8,680 nt of DNA from Candidatus Njordarchaeum guaymasense (GTDB taxonomy: Archaea; Asgardarchaeota; Njordarchaeia; Njordarchaeales; Njordarchaeaceae): contig JAUQYT010000322.1 of NCBI GenBank assembly GCA_030587605.1, forward strand, positions 1 through 8,680. The letters run 5' to 3'. The position numbers and the translations under genes are program-made. The notes beneath the pieces are model-generated. The model saw only the letters and a list, made by a program, of their open reading frames with translations, did no database searches and was not told the origin of the DNA. Positions 1 through 6,985 of this stretch are shown here, piece after piece; position 1 is the first letter of the stretch; every line of letters starts with the position of its first letter.

Positions 1-48
1 ATTCAGAACTTCGATAGACTATTCCCAGAGATCTATAAGATCGTGTGA
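1..48 (+). CDS. possible C-terminal tail of an upstream plus-strand gene (partial)
   Basis: Frame 1 of the plus strand is open from the window edge to a TGA at 46-48 and reads IQNFDRLFPEIYKIV, which has a protein-like composition. If real, it is the end of a gene running into the window and converging on uvrC, whose stop lies 41 bases further on. Only 15 codons are visible, so no family can be named and chance openness is quite possible. The other frames are less convincing. Confidence 0.25.
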   Translation: MQNFDRLFPEIYKIV

Positions 49-89
49 GAGATTTGACTAAATTAGTGAAATCTGCAATAGAGTGACAA

Positions 90-1949
90 TTACTTTCCTT
101 TGACGAGATCAGCTATTTGTTCTCTGAGTTTTCTTGCCTTTTCCCTGTTCAATTTCAGAATCACTGATATTCTCTCGTCGTCCGCAGTGCAGATGTCCTC
201 AATGGAGTCAAAGTATTGCATTAGGATACCTTTTCGCTTGGGACCGATTCCAGGCACAGTGTCCAATATTGATTCCAGGATTTTTTTCCTCATTTTCTTT
301 CTGTGGTATGATACTGCGAATCTGTGGGCTTCGTCTCTAGCTCTCTTTAATAGTAGCATGGCTTTGGAGTCTTTAGGCATGTTTATTGGTTCAGGTTGAT
401 GGGGGACGTAGACGTCGTCGAACTCCTTGGCGAGTCCTATTGTTGGTATTCTTATGCCTAGTTCGCTTTGAGCCTCTAGCGCAGCGTTGAGTTGTCCTTT
501 TCCGCCATCAATTAAGACCAAGTCAGGTAGCGGTGTCGGTTCCTTTTCTTTTTCTTGCGTTAGTCTTCTGTATCTTCTCTTGACGATTTCTTTCATCATG
601 GCGAAGTCGTCTTGTCCTCGGACGGTTTTGATTCTGAATCTCCTGTACATGAACTTGGCTGGTTCTCCGTTGATTAGGGCTACTGCGGAGCCTACTGCGG
701 CTTCGCCCCCTGCCGTTGATACGTCAAATGCTTCTATTCTGCTTGGTGACTTTGGAAGTTTCAGTATGGTCTTGAGTTCAGCTAAGGCTTGCTCCGCCCT
801 GATCTTCCTTCTTTCTTCTTGTGAGAGGCTCTGTTCGAGGTAAGCTTCGGCGTTGCGGTTAGCCATTTGAACCAGCTTCGAGTCTTCTTCGCTGACTGGA
901 GACATTATTTTGACGGCGGTTGTGCTAGCGCCTTCTGGAGAGCTTTTTCTTTTCTCTGTCAGTGATCTCTGCAAGAGTTCTTTGTCTTCGAGTTCTTTTT
1001 GCACCATTATCTCAGGCGGAATGGATGACGGGGCGCCATAGTGATAGTGTTGGTTTGTGAACTCCGAGAGTATTTGCTCATCTGAGCTGCCTCCAACGCC
1101 CTCCAAGAAGTAATGTGCTTGGTCGATTAGTTTCCCTCCTCGAATCATGAGTAGTTGGATGCAGGCATCGTCACCTTTCTTGGCTACGGCCAGGATGTCT
1201 TTGGAGATCTTTTGGGGGAATACCATCACCTGTTTCAACGTTGTTCTTTCTATGTCTCTTATCCTGTCCCTGTAGAAGGCGGCTTTCTCGAAGTCGAGTT
1301 TCTCTGATGCTTCAACCATTCTCCTCTTGAACTCATCGGTTAGCTTGTCTTGTTCGCCGCTCAGAATTCTGCGGGCGCCCTCGACTAACGCTTTGTATTC
1401 CTCCTCATCGATGAGTCCTGCACATGGGGCTGAACATTGCTTAAGCTGGTATTCCAAGCAAGGTTTCTGCTTCTTCTTGTCTTCACTTATGCTTCTGTCG
1501 CAGTTTCGAATTGGGAAAATTCGTCTAATGATCTTGAGGGTTGCTCTCGCTCCGCCGACGTTGCCCATGGGTCCGAAATATGTTGAACCATCGTCGACGA
1601 TTCTCCTTACGATGCTAATGAAGGGAAACTTCTCTTTCATGGACAGCATTAAAAAAGGATAAGTCTTGTCGTCCCTTAGGCGAATGTTGTAGCGGGGCTT
1701 GTGCTTCTTGATCAAGTTGTTTTCAAGAAGCAACGCTTCAACTTCAGTAGGGGTTGTAATAAATTCTATGCTACTCGTAATTGACGAAAGGGTTAGATCC
1801 TTTTCATTCTCAGAGTGGCGAAAGTGGGAGAGAACTCTCTTACGAATGTTGTTCGCTTTCCCAATGTAGATAACATGTCCCTGAGTATCCTTCATCACAT
1901 AGACTCCGGGTGACTCAGGAATACCTTCAATTACCTTCTCAACATCCAT
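90..1949 (-). CDS. uvrC: UvrC, excinuclease ABC subunit C (nucleotide excision repair nuclease)
   Basis: UvrC makes both incisions around a bulky DNA lesion after UvrA and UvrB have located it. All the family's domains are present in order. The N-terminal GIY-YIG nuclease (about residues 12-100) has GVY at 15-17, YIG at 28-30, the arginine-rich helix NIRKRV and the LLLE glutamate at 76. A four-cysteine segment follows (C150, C164, C172, C176), then a UVR/UvrB-binding helix pair (about 205-240). The RNase H-like second nuclease (about 400-550) has FDVS with D409, LIDGGKGQL with D481 and DEAHRFA with H542. The end is a helix-hairpin-helix pair, VPGIGPKRK at 565-573. At 619 residues it has the usual full length and looks intact. 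In bacterial UvrC the cysteine segment is reported to carry an Fe-S cluster. Archaeal uvrC is generally thought to come from bacteria; uvrA and uvrB are not in this window. The ATG start at 1949 sits next to a 13-base palindrome. Confidence 0.97.
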   Translation of the reverse strand: MDVEKVIEGIPESPGVYVMKDTQGHVIYIGKANNIRKRVLSHFRHSENEKDLTLSSITSSIEFITTPTEVEALLLENNLIKKHKPRYNIRLRDDKTYPFLMLSMKEKFPFISIVRRIVDDGSTYFGPMGNVGGARATLKIIRRIFPIRNCDRSISEDKKKQKPCLEYQLKQCSAPCAGLIDEEEYKALVEGARRILSGEQDKLTDEFKRRMVEASEKLDFEKAAFYRDRIRDIERTTLKQVMVFPQKISKDILAVAKKGDDACIQLLMIRGGKLIDQAHYFLEGVGGSSDEQILSEFTNQHYHYGAPSSIPPEIMVQKELEDKELLQRSLTEKRKSSPEGASTTAVKIMSPVSEEDSKLVQMANRNAEAYLEQSLSQEERRKIRAEQALAELKTILKLPKSPSRIEAFDVSTAGGEAAVGSAVALINGEPAKFMYRRFRIKTVRGQDDFAMMKEIVKRRYRRLTQEKEKEPTPLPDLVLIDGGKGQLNAALEAQSELGIRIPTIGLAKEFDDVYVPHQPEPINMPKDSKAMLLLKRARDEAHRFAVSYHRKKMRKKILESILDTVPGIGPKRKGILMQYFDSIEDICTADDERISVILKLNREKARKLREQIADLVKGK

Positions 1950-1962
1950 GAGAAGACTTCTC
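1950..1962. repeat. perfect 13-base palindrome abutting the uvrC start
   Basis: GAGAAG-A-CTTCTC lies directly upstream of the uvrC ATG (minus-strand positions -1 to -13). In the message it could form a short hairpin over the ribosome-binding region; in DNA it could be an operator. A third copy of the half site (CTTCTC, 1935-1940) falls inside the first codons of uvrC. The only Shine-Dalgarno-like run nearby, GGAGAG, is on the far side of the palindrome and rather distant from the ATG. A dyad of this size can occur by chance. Confidence 0.35.
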
Positions 1963-2068
1963 TCCGCGAAAACGATAGGGGTTGCAAGTCTTGGCTAGCA
2001 TGGCGCTTCCCCACTTTTGCTATGTCCTTGGGACACTTAAGAATTCTGTGAGGGACTTCTGAACAATC
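1963..2068. other. intergenic gap between the lyase large subunit and uvrC
   Basis: About 106 further bases separate the stop of the large lyase subunit from the palindrome in front of uvrC. It holds a small dyad, TGTCC-TTG-GGACA at 2023-2035, and the TTAAG element close to it (2037-2041) as a weak TATA-like candidate for a separate uvrC promoter on the minus strand. There is no T-run after the dyad in either direction, so I do not call it a terminator. No RNA gene is visible. Confidence 0.3.
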
Positions 2069-3235
2069 TTACTTGCTGAGTTTTTCCTTGGGGATGGGCC
2101 AAGGCCAGTAGATTGCGAAGGAACCTCTGTGACCGAGAGCATCAGTCTTTGTTGCTTTGCCTGACGCTACTGCAAGAATCTCGTCATATATGCGCTTCCC
2201 TACATCGTCAATGGCTTCTTTGCCCTCGATGATTGTGCCAGCATTGATGTCAATGTCATCTTTCAGCTTTCCATATGTTGTTGGGTTGCCAGTGATCATA
2301 GTCACGGGAGCTATTGGAAACGTTGAGGGCGTCCCTAATCCCGTTGTGAAGGCTACCACTTGCGCCCCTGCGGCAACCATTCCTGTAACAGATTCTGGGT
2401 CGTATCCGACTTCGTCCATGATCCAGAGTCCCTTCTTCTTGGGAGTCTGGGCGTATTCCAGCACGCCCTGTATTGGAGATGTACCTGCCTTGTAGCTGTC
2501 GCCGAGTGACTTCTCCTCAACAGTTGTCAAACCTCCCTGCACGTTCCCCGGTGTGAGGAGTGGGACTGGAACGGGAAAGGCTTCTGTCATTCTCTCCTCC
2601 ATTTTGCCAATGACCTTCATGATTTGCCGCGCTGCTTTCTCGTCGACTGCTCTTCTTGCGAGAACGCGTTGAGTGCCTATCAATTCCAGGGTTTCCGCGA
2701 GAATTACGGTTCCCCCGGCTTTCACCACCATGTCTGCCGCCTTGCCTAGAGCGGGATTTGCCGCTATCCCTGATGTTGTGTCTGAGCCGCCGCATTCCAA
2801 TGCGAGCATCAGGTTGCTCAATTCAGCTGGCTCTCTTCTGAGTTCTTTTGTCTGTTCTGCCATTTTCTGCACGATTTTGACTCCTTGCTCTATTGCTTTT
2901 CGTGATCCTCCGACCTCTTGGATGACTATGCACTCAACTGGCTTGCCTGATCTGGCGATGTCCTTCGCCAGTGACCTTGGGTTTATGAATTCACATCCTA
3001 ATCCGACTACGAGGAGCGCTGCCACATTCGGGTTCTTTCCCAACCCGGCGAGGGTATTGTAGGGCATGAACGCGTATTCACCGCATCCCTGGTTATGTAT
3101 CAGAGGAACGGTCCCTTTCGCTTGGTCCACGATTCTAAGAACAACCTCGTTAGCGCACATCACCGTGGACATCACTGCGACATGGTTGCGGACGCCCACT
3201 GATCTATCTGGTCGCTTATACCCCATGAAACTCAT
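2069..3235 (-). CDS. UxaA-family lyase, large (catalytic C-terminal type) subunit
   Basis: This is the large part of a split UxaA-family enzyme. The family covers altronate and galactarate dehydratases and the (2R)-sulfolactate sulfo-lyase beta subunit: iron-dependent enzymes that eliminate water or sulfite from hydroxy acids in the cytoplasm. Visible family motifs are GYKRPDRSVGVRN at 5-17, NQGCG at 48-52, GLGCE at 78-82, ECGGSDTTSGIAANPALG at 147-164, GGLTTVEEKSLG at 234-245 and GLGTPSTFPIAP at 299-310. Candidate metal cysteines are C51, C81 and C148. At 388 residues the length fits stand-alone large subunits, not the roughly 500-residue fused enzymes. Its start overlaps the small-subunit stop as ATGA, which indicates translational coupling. 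The substrate cannot be read from the sequence; no uronate or sulfolactate pathway genes are nearby to decide it. Confidence 0.92.
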   Translation of the reverse strand: MSFMGYKRPDRSVGVRNHVAVMSTVMCANEVVLRIVDQAKGTVPLIHNQGCGEYAFMPYNTLAGLGKNPNVAALLVVGLGCEFINPRSLAKDIARSGKPVECIVIQEVGGSRKAIEQGVKIVQKMAEQTKELRREPAELSNLMLALECGGSDTTSGIAANPALGKAADMVVKAGGTVILAETLELIGTQRVLARRAVDEKAARQIMKVIGKMEERMTEAFPVPVPLLTPGNVQGGLTTVEEKSLGDSYKAGTSPIQGVLEYAQTPKKKGLWIMDEVGYDPESVTGMVAAGAQVVAFTTGLGTPSTFPIAPVTMITGNPTTYGKLKDDIDINAGTIIEGKEAIDDVGKRIYDEILAVASGKATKTDALGHRGSFAIYWPWPIPKEKLSK

Positions 3236-3519
3236 TTGAATTTACCCCATGTCATGCTTTTGAGGTTGTGAACATGAATGTGTTCACCCTGCTCGATTGG
3301 CACTATGGTCTCGCCGATCACTTCTCCGTACTTCAGTACTTTCTCCCCTCTTCTGATTTTGACGAGCGCGATCTTATGTCCAAAGGGAATGTGGTGCTTC
3401 GCCTTCAAATCGCCTGTCACCTTTCCACTTGTTGAGGTGACTGTGACCGCTTCACCTGTCTCAACATCAGCTAATAGAGTTGCAACATTATCCCTTGGAT
3501 CCATTGCGATGGCTTTCAC
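3232..3519 (-). CDS. UxaA-family lyase, small SAF-domain subunit
   Basis: This is the small partner of the adjacent large subunit, equivalent to the N-terminal domain of fused altronate dehydratase and to the SuyA-type subunit of sulfolactate sulfo-lyase. It is a single SAF-type beta domain with MDPRDNVATLL, IPFGHKIAL, KYGEVIG and GEHIHVHNL; the histidines of the last motif are conserved in the family. The frame is open from GTG 3531 (99 residues), but a good Shine-Dalgarno core, AGGTGA, overlaps that codon and sits eight bases before GTG 3519. I therefore prefer 3519, giving 95 residues that begin at the family's usual place (MKAIAMDP). TTG 3522 is a further option. It is the first gene of a two-gene unit, transcribed away from the DUF763 gene. 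Confidence 0.9.
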   Translation of the reverse strand: MKAIAMDPRDNVATLLADVETGEAVTVTSTSGKVTGDLKAKHHIPFGHKIALVKIRRGEKVLKYGEVIGETIVPIEQGEHIHVHNLKSMTWGKFK

Positions 3520-3563
3520 CAAACCGCTCACCTGCCAGTAAACCTGTTATTAACCTAAAATGA

Positions 3564-3579
3564 GTGATTCATTGATCAC
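3564..3579. promoter_or_regulatory. dyad in the divergent lyase / DUF763 promoter region
   Basis: GTGAT-N6-ATCAC forms a 16-base dyad between two divergent genes. The TTTAAG-like element at 3580-3586 (read on the minus strand as CTTAAA/GTTTAAGG) is a candidate TATA box for the lyase pair, so a regulator bound at the dyad would sit near its transcription start. Position and symmetry suggest an operator, but the arms are only five bases and chance is possible. Confidence 0.3.
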
Positions 3580-3600
3580 CTTAAACTTTCCGTGTATGGA

Positions 3601-3611
3601 TTATTTTTAAG
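3601..3611 (+). promoter_or_regulatory. TATA-box-like element for the DUF763 gene
   Basis: TTATTTTTAAG resembles an archaeal TATA box. Transcription would begin about 25 bases downstream, near 3630. That leaves a leader of about 27 bases before the ATG at 3657 and makes the earlier in-frame TTG at 3618 unlikely as a start, because it would lie upstream of the message. No strong Shine-Dalgarno precedes the ATG. Confidence 0.4.
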
Positions 3612-3656
3612 TTTGTTTTGCGTGTACATGTTGTCGTCGGGGAAGTTGAACTCTCT

Positions 3657-4817
3657 ATGAGTGGGTTGACAAGAACAGGAGTGGCAGACCTGAGACTTCA
3701 TGGAGGCTTTGCACCCAACTGGCTTGTCAAGAGGATGATCAAGCTGGCTGGCGCCATCTTGGATGTTTTTGTCGACGAATTTGGAGCCGAAAAGCTGCTC
3801 TCTAGATTGTCAGATCCATTATGGTTCCAAGCTTTTTCATGTGTTCTTGGATACGATTGGGACTCAAGCGGAGCAACCACCGTGACCTGTGGGGTCCTTA
3901 AGACGGCAATCGATTCAGAGAGACACGGGTTAGCCGTCTGTGGCGGCAAGGGCAAGAAATCTATTGAGACCCAGCACGAACTTGAACACCTGCCGCACAA
4001 GGTTTTTGACTTCTCTACAGACGACGTATCCAGATTAAAGTATGCAAGCAAGATGGCTGCCAAAGTTGATAACGCCGCGATCCAGGATGGTTATCATCTG
4101 TACCATCATACGCTTTTCGTCACGCAAGATGGTGAATGGGCGGTCGTGCAACAGGGGATGAACCCTGTGATAAGATTAGTTCGGAGGTATCATTGGCTCT
4201 CAACCAACGTCAAGAGTTTCGTGAATGAGCCTCACACCGGAATAATCTGCACAAGGGATCATGGCGACAACGTCTTAGACATGACGGCTAAAATAAGCGA
4301 TGGGTGCAGAGATACTTGCACAAACTTGGCGAATGAAGGAGTAGACAGAATCATGAGAGCGTACTCTGAAATCAGATCATACCGTGATTCTCGGACGACT
4401 TTGGAGCAATGGATGGCAGGAGAGAACATGCTGGTTGCAGGGCCTGTGACTCACTATAGGCTTTTGCCTTCGAGGATGAATTGGGATGCTTTGAATGAAG
4501 TCTACGACGTACATCCACAGAACTATGAGGAGCTCATTGGAGTTAGAGGAGTCGGACCTGCAACGGTCCGCGGTCTGGCTCTGATTTCTGAGTTGCTCTA
4601 CGGAGAGAAACCGAGCTGGAGAGATCCAGTAAGGTTCAGCTTCGCCTTTGGTGGGAAGGACGGTGTTCCCTACCCTGTTAATAGGAGGGCTATGGATGAA
4701 GCAACCCGGATCCTTGAGAACACGATCAACAAGGCCAAGCTGGGGGAAAAGGAACGACTGGATTCAGTCAAGAGGATTAGGAATTTCGCTGCGCCTCTAG
4801 TTGATTTAAGAAAGTGA
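3657..4817 (+). CDS. DUF763 family protein with a helix-hairpin-helix motif
   Basis: The N-terminus TGVADLRLHGGFAPNWLVKRM and the motifs CGGKGKKS, YHLYHHTLFVTQDGEWAVVQQGMN and FGGKDGVPYPVNRR match the DUF763 family, found in archaea and some bacteria; its biochemical role is unknown to me. Near the C-terminus, ELIGVRGVGPATVRGLALISELLYG (split here as residues 292-316 from the ATG) has the form of a helix-hairpin-helix with the GVGP turn, a non-specific DNA-binding unit of repair and replication proteins. That makes a nucleic-acid role a reasonable inference. The protein has 386 residues from ATG 3657; an in-frame TTG at 3618 would add 13 atypical residues upstream of the likely transcript start. 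No signal peptide or membrane segment is seen. It precedes the amidohydrolase on the same strand and its stop overlaps a possible GTG start of that gene. Confidence 0.88.
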   Translation: MSGLTRTGVADLRLHGGFAPNWLVKRMIKLAGAILDVFVDEFGAEKLLSRLSDPLWFQAFSCVLGYDWDSSGATTVTCGVLKTAIDSERHGLAVCGGKGKKSIETQHELEHLPHKVFDFSTDDVSRLKYASKMAAKVDNAAIQDGYHLYHHTLFVTQDGEWAVVQQGMNPVIRLVRRYHWLSTNVKSFVNEPHTGIICTRDHGDNVLDMTAKISDGCRDTCTNLANEGVDRIMRAYSEIRSYRDSRTTLEQWMAGENMLVAGPVTHYRLLPSRMNWDALNEVYDVHPQNYEELIGVRGVGPATVRGLALISELLYGEKPSWRDPVRFSFAFGGKDGVPYPVNRRAMDEATRILENTINKAKLGEKERLDSVKRIRNFAAPLVDLRK

Positions 4818-4891
4818 ATAAAGAGATACTAGCATACAGGATCCAAAGAGACAAGGAATTCAGATGTCCAAGTCACGAAGAGGAGGCTACT

Positions 4892-4897
4892 GGAGAG
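4892..4897 (+). promoter_or_regulatory. ribosome binding site favouring ATG 4904 of the amidohydrolase
   Basis: GGAGAG lies eight bases (from the end of GGAG) before the ATG at 4904, and another purine-rich AGGAGG lies at 4881-4886. The upstream GTG at 4814 has no such element, although its GTGA overlap with the DUF763 stop could allow coupled re-initiation. Together with the family's normal N-terminus this makes 4904 the better start. Confidence 0.5.
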
Positions 4898-4903
4898 TTG
4901 AAG

Positions 4904-6451
4904 ATGAGGCAAGCAGATTTAGTTCTCTTCAACGGGAGAGTAATCACTTTTGATGAGGAAGACAGACGCGCTGAGGCTGTCGCTGTCTGCGGGAACAAGA
5001 TTGCCTTTGTTGGCTCAAATGAGGCAGCGAAGAACTTCATTGGTGAGTCGACGCCTGTGATAGACTTGGATAGTAGAGTGCTTCTACCTGGGTTCATTGA
5101 TGCTCATACTCATTTCTTGCAAGCAGGGTTGATGCTTGACATGGTTGACCTCAGAGAAGCTAAGTCTCTGTCCGAAGCTCTCGAAAAAGTTAGGGAACGC
5201 GCGTCAAAGACACCTAGGGGCGAATTCGTCATTGGATTCAACTGGGATGAGAGTAAATGGCCAGAGAAGCGCTACATCACCAAAAAGGACCTGGACAAGG
5301 TTACAACCAATCACATGGTTGCACTTGTGAGAATAGATGGACATATGATCTCTGTTAACACGCTGGTGCTGAAGCTCATCAAGATACCTAGCGATAAGCG
5401 GGGAGTTGATGTCGACGATCGTGGGGAGCCGACTGGAGTACTGAAGGAGGAGGCTGCTGACTACATCAAGTCCCTATCGCCAAGCGATCCCAAATCATTG
5501 AGGAATGCATTGGAGAAGATCACTGAGTACGCTCACAAGCTGGGGGTAACTTCAGTGCATGACACTGTCGATGCTAATAGTATTGCGGCTTATCTTTCCG
5601 CCTTGAAGGATGGCAAGCTGAAGATGAGGGTTTGCCTCAACTTCACTGAAGAGTTTCTCTATCACGTTCTGAAGCTTGGACTCTCAACTGGATTCGGGAA
5701 TGATAAGCTGAGGCTCGGGGCGCTCAAGCTCTTTTCCGATGGGTCAATTGGGTCGAGGACGGCAGCGCTCGATGGCGAGTTTGCTGACGAACCGGGCAAC
5801 AAGGGCATGTTGATCTACGGAAAAGGCAAGCTCGAGGAGATCGTCGCGAAGGCGCACAAAGGTGGGATTCAGGTTGCGATCCATGCAATTGGGGACAGGG
5901 CAATTGAATTGACTTTGAACGCGATCGAAGGTGCACTCAAGGCTACCCCGATAAAAGATCATCGGCATAGAGTCGAACATATGGAATTGGTGACTGACGG
6001 GCAAATACGTAGAGTTGTTGAATTGGGAATTGTAGCTTCTATGCAGCCAAACTTCATAGGAGAATGGGGACTGCCAGGCGACATGTATGAGAAGAGACTG
6101 GGGAGATACTGGGTTGAGAAAAACAATCCTTACAGAAGAATACTCGATGAAGGTGCCGTGATCGCTTTTGGCTCTGATTGTATGCCATTCTCTCCGCTCT
6201 ACGGGATTCACTGGGCTGTGAATGCACCAATGGAGTCACAAAGAATATCAGTTCATGAAGCGGTCAAATGCTATACGAAGAACGCGGCGTACGCATCATT
6301 CGAAGAAAAGGCTAAGGGCTCAATTGAGGAAGGAAAACTTGCTGACATGGTTGTCCTGTCCGAAAACCCGTATGAGAACACCAACCGAATCAGGGAAATC
6401 GAAGTAGCGATGACAATACAGGACGGAGAGATCGTCTATCGAAAGGCATGA
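4904..6451 (+). CDS. YtcJ-like metal-dependent amidohydrolase (amidohydrolase 3 family)
   Basis: This is a TIM-barrel metallo-hydrolase that cleaves C-N bonds in an amide or cyclic amide; the substrate is unknown. From ATG 4904 it has 515 residues. Numbering from that start, the N-terminal beta part ADLVLFNGRVITFD is followed by the metal-binding LPGFIDAHTHF (HTH at 68-70), FNWDESKWP (113-120), KLFSDGSIGSRTAALDG (about 275-291), IHAIGDRA (326-333), RVEHMEL (356-362), FGSDCMPFSP (422-431) and the closing GSIEEGKLADMVVL (472-485). These are the features of the YtcJ/LAF3-like group, whose usual length is 500-560. A start at GTG 4814 would add 30 residues with no counterpart that I recognise and would overlap the DUF763 stop as GTGA. 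No signal peptide is seen, so a cytoplasmic enzyme is expected. The pairing with DUF763 has no known meaning. Confidence 0.93.
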   Translation: MRQADLVLFNGRVITFDEEDRRAEAVAVCGNKIAFVGSNEAAKNFIGESTPVIDLDSRVLLPGFIDAHTHFLQAGLMLDMVDLREAKSLSEALEKVRERASKTPRGEFVIGFNWDESKWPEKRYITKKDLDKVTTNHMVALVRIDGHMISVNTLVLKLIKIPSDKRGVDVDDRGEPTGVLKEEAADYIKSLSPSDPKSLRNALEKITEYAHKLGVTSVHDTVDANSIAAYLSALKDGKLKMRVCLNFTEEFLYHVLKLGLSTGFGNDKLRLGALKLFSDGSIGSRTAALDGEFADEPGNKGMLIYGKGKLEEIVAKAHKGGIQVAIHAIGDRAIELTLNAIEGALKATPIKDHRHRVEHMELVTDGQIRRVVELGIVASMQPNFIGEWGLPGDMYEKRLGRYWVEKNNPYRRILDEGAVIAFGSDCMPFSPLYGIHWAVNAPMESQRISVHEAVKCYTKNAAYASFEEKAKGSIEEGKLADMVVLSENPYENTNRIREIEVAMTIQDGEIVYRKA

Positions 6452-6458
6452 ATTCCTC

Positions 6459-6935
6459 CTAAGAATCCTTTTTGATTCGCTCGATGATGGTCTTCAAGGT
6501 TCTCGCAGTTTCTTTTATTATCGGGCCGCACTTCGTTTCTTGGAGTTTCAGCTCGCGGTACTTGCTTAGTCCTTCTGGGGTGGACAGATCGCATTGAGTG
6601 AGTTCCCTACATGTCAGCGTTCCCCATCTTTCCTTGAAACGTTGGAGAAGATCTCTGGCAGCGCCGTAGGCCTTCTGTTTTCCTTCATCATCCTTGGCGT
6701 CCGTTCTTCCTACGGCTAGCCCGATTACGATTAAGCCGCCGGAGAGGGCGCCACATATGTGTCCCATTCTGCCCATTCCCCCTCCAAATGCCGTTGCGGC
6801 TGAAGAAGTCACCCCTAGTCTGAAGTACTGGCCCCACTTGTCGAGAAATACTAGTAACACAGATTCAGCACAATTGTAACCATCCATATGGTATTTCGCA
6901 GCAGATGCCTCTGACAAATAGAACATTCCTCCCAT
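6459..6935 (-). CDS. C_GCAxxG_C_C family putative redox-active protein
   Basis: The protein shows the family's spaced cysteines in order: DGYNCAESVL (C22), GHICGALSGG (C61, the GCAxxG-like element), TCRELTQCDLSTPEG (C109, C115) and KCGPII (C136), with the glycine run FGGGMGRMG between the first two. The family is named for this pattern and thought to be redox-active or metal-binding, but no reaction has been assigned. It has 158 residues from ATG 6935, a normal length. The hydrophobic stretch after C61 is short and not a convincing membrane span. A GGGAGGA core at 6927-6933 lies inside this reading and nine bases before TTG 6917, so translation may start there (152 residues, MSEASAAKYH). The gene for another cysteine-rich protein ends 50 bases upstream on the same strand, suggesting one operon. 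Its stop is seven bases from the convergent amidohydrolase stop. Confidence 0.88.
   Translation of the reverse strand: MGGMFYLSEASAAKYHMDGYNCAESVLLVFLDKWGQYFRLGVTSSAATAFGGGMGRMGHICGALSGGLIVIGLAVGRTDAKDDEGKQKAYGAARDLLQRFKERWGTLTCRELTQCDLSTPEGLSKYRELKLQETKCGPIIKETARTLKTIIERIKKDS
6463..6478. terminator. possible short hairpin/T-tract between convergent genes
   Basis: GAATC-CTTTTT-GATTC at 6463-6478 is a five-base-arm hairpin with a T5 run in the loop, lying just past the amidohydrolase stop and within the last codons of the opposing gene. With only seven bases between the two stops, any plus-strand termination signal has to fall inside the neighbour, and the T-tract is the only candidate I see. 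The arms are short. Confidence 0.25.
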
Positions 6936-6985
6936 CTAGCAACTATCAATTGACTTGGTGCTTCTATTCTTGCCTAGCTCCTTTT

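Noticed and set aside
2023..2035. TGTCC-TTG-GGACA as a terminator of the lyase genes
   Set aside because: Arms are short and no T-run follows in the minus-strand direction; dyads of this size are expected by chance.
3933..3968. GGKGKKS in the DUF763 protein as a possible Walker A motif
   Set aside because: The spacing does not fit GxxxxGK[ST], and no Walker B strand follows; it looks like a basic motif of the DUF763 family itself.
3698..4063. 121-residue open frame on the minus strand inside the DUF763 gene
   Set aside because: Antisense shadow of a well-supported gene; no family features.
5744..6211. 155-residue open frame on the minus strand inside the amidohydrolase
   Set aside because: Antisense shadow of conserved amidohydrolase motifs; its own translation has no recognisable domain.
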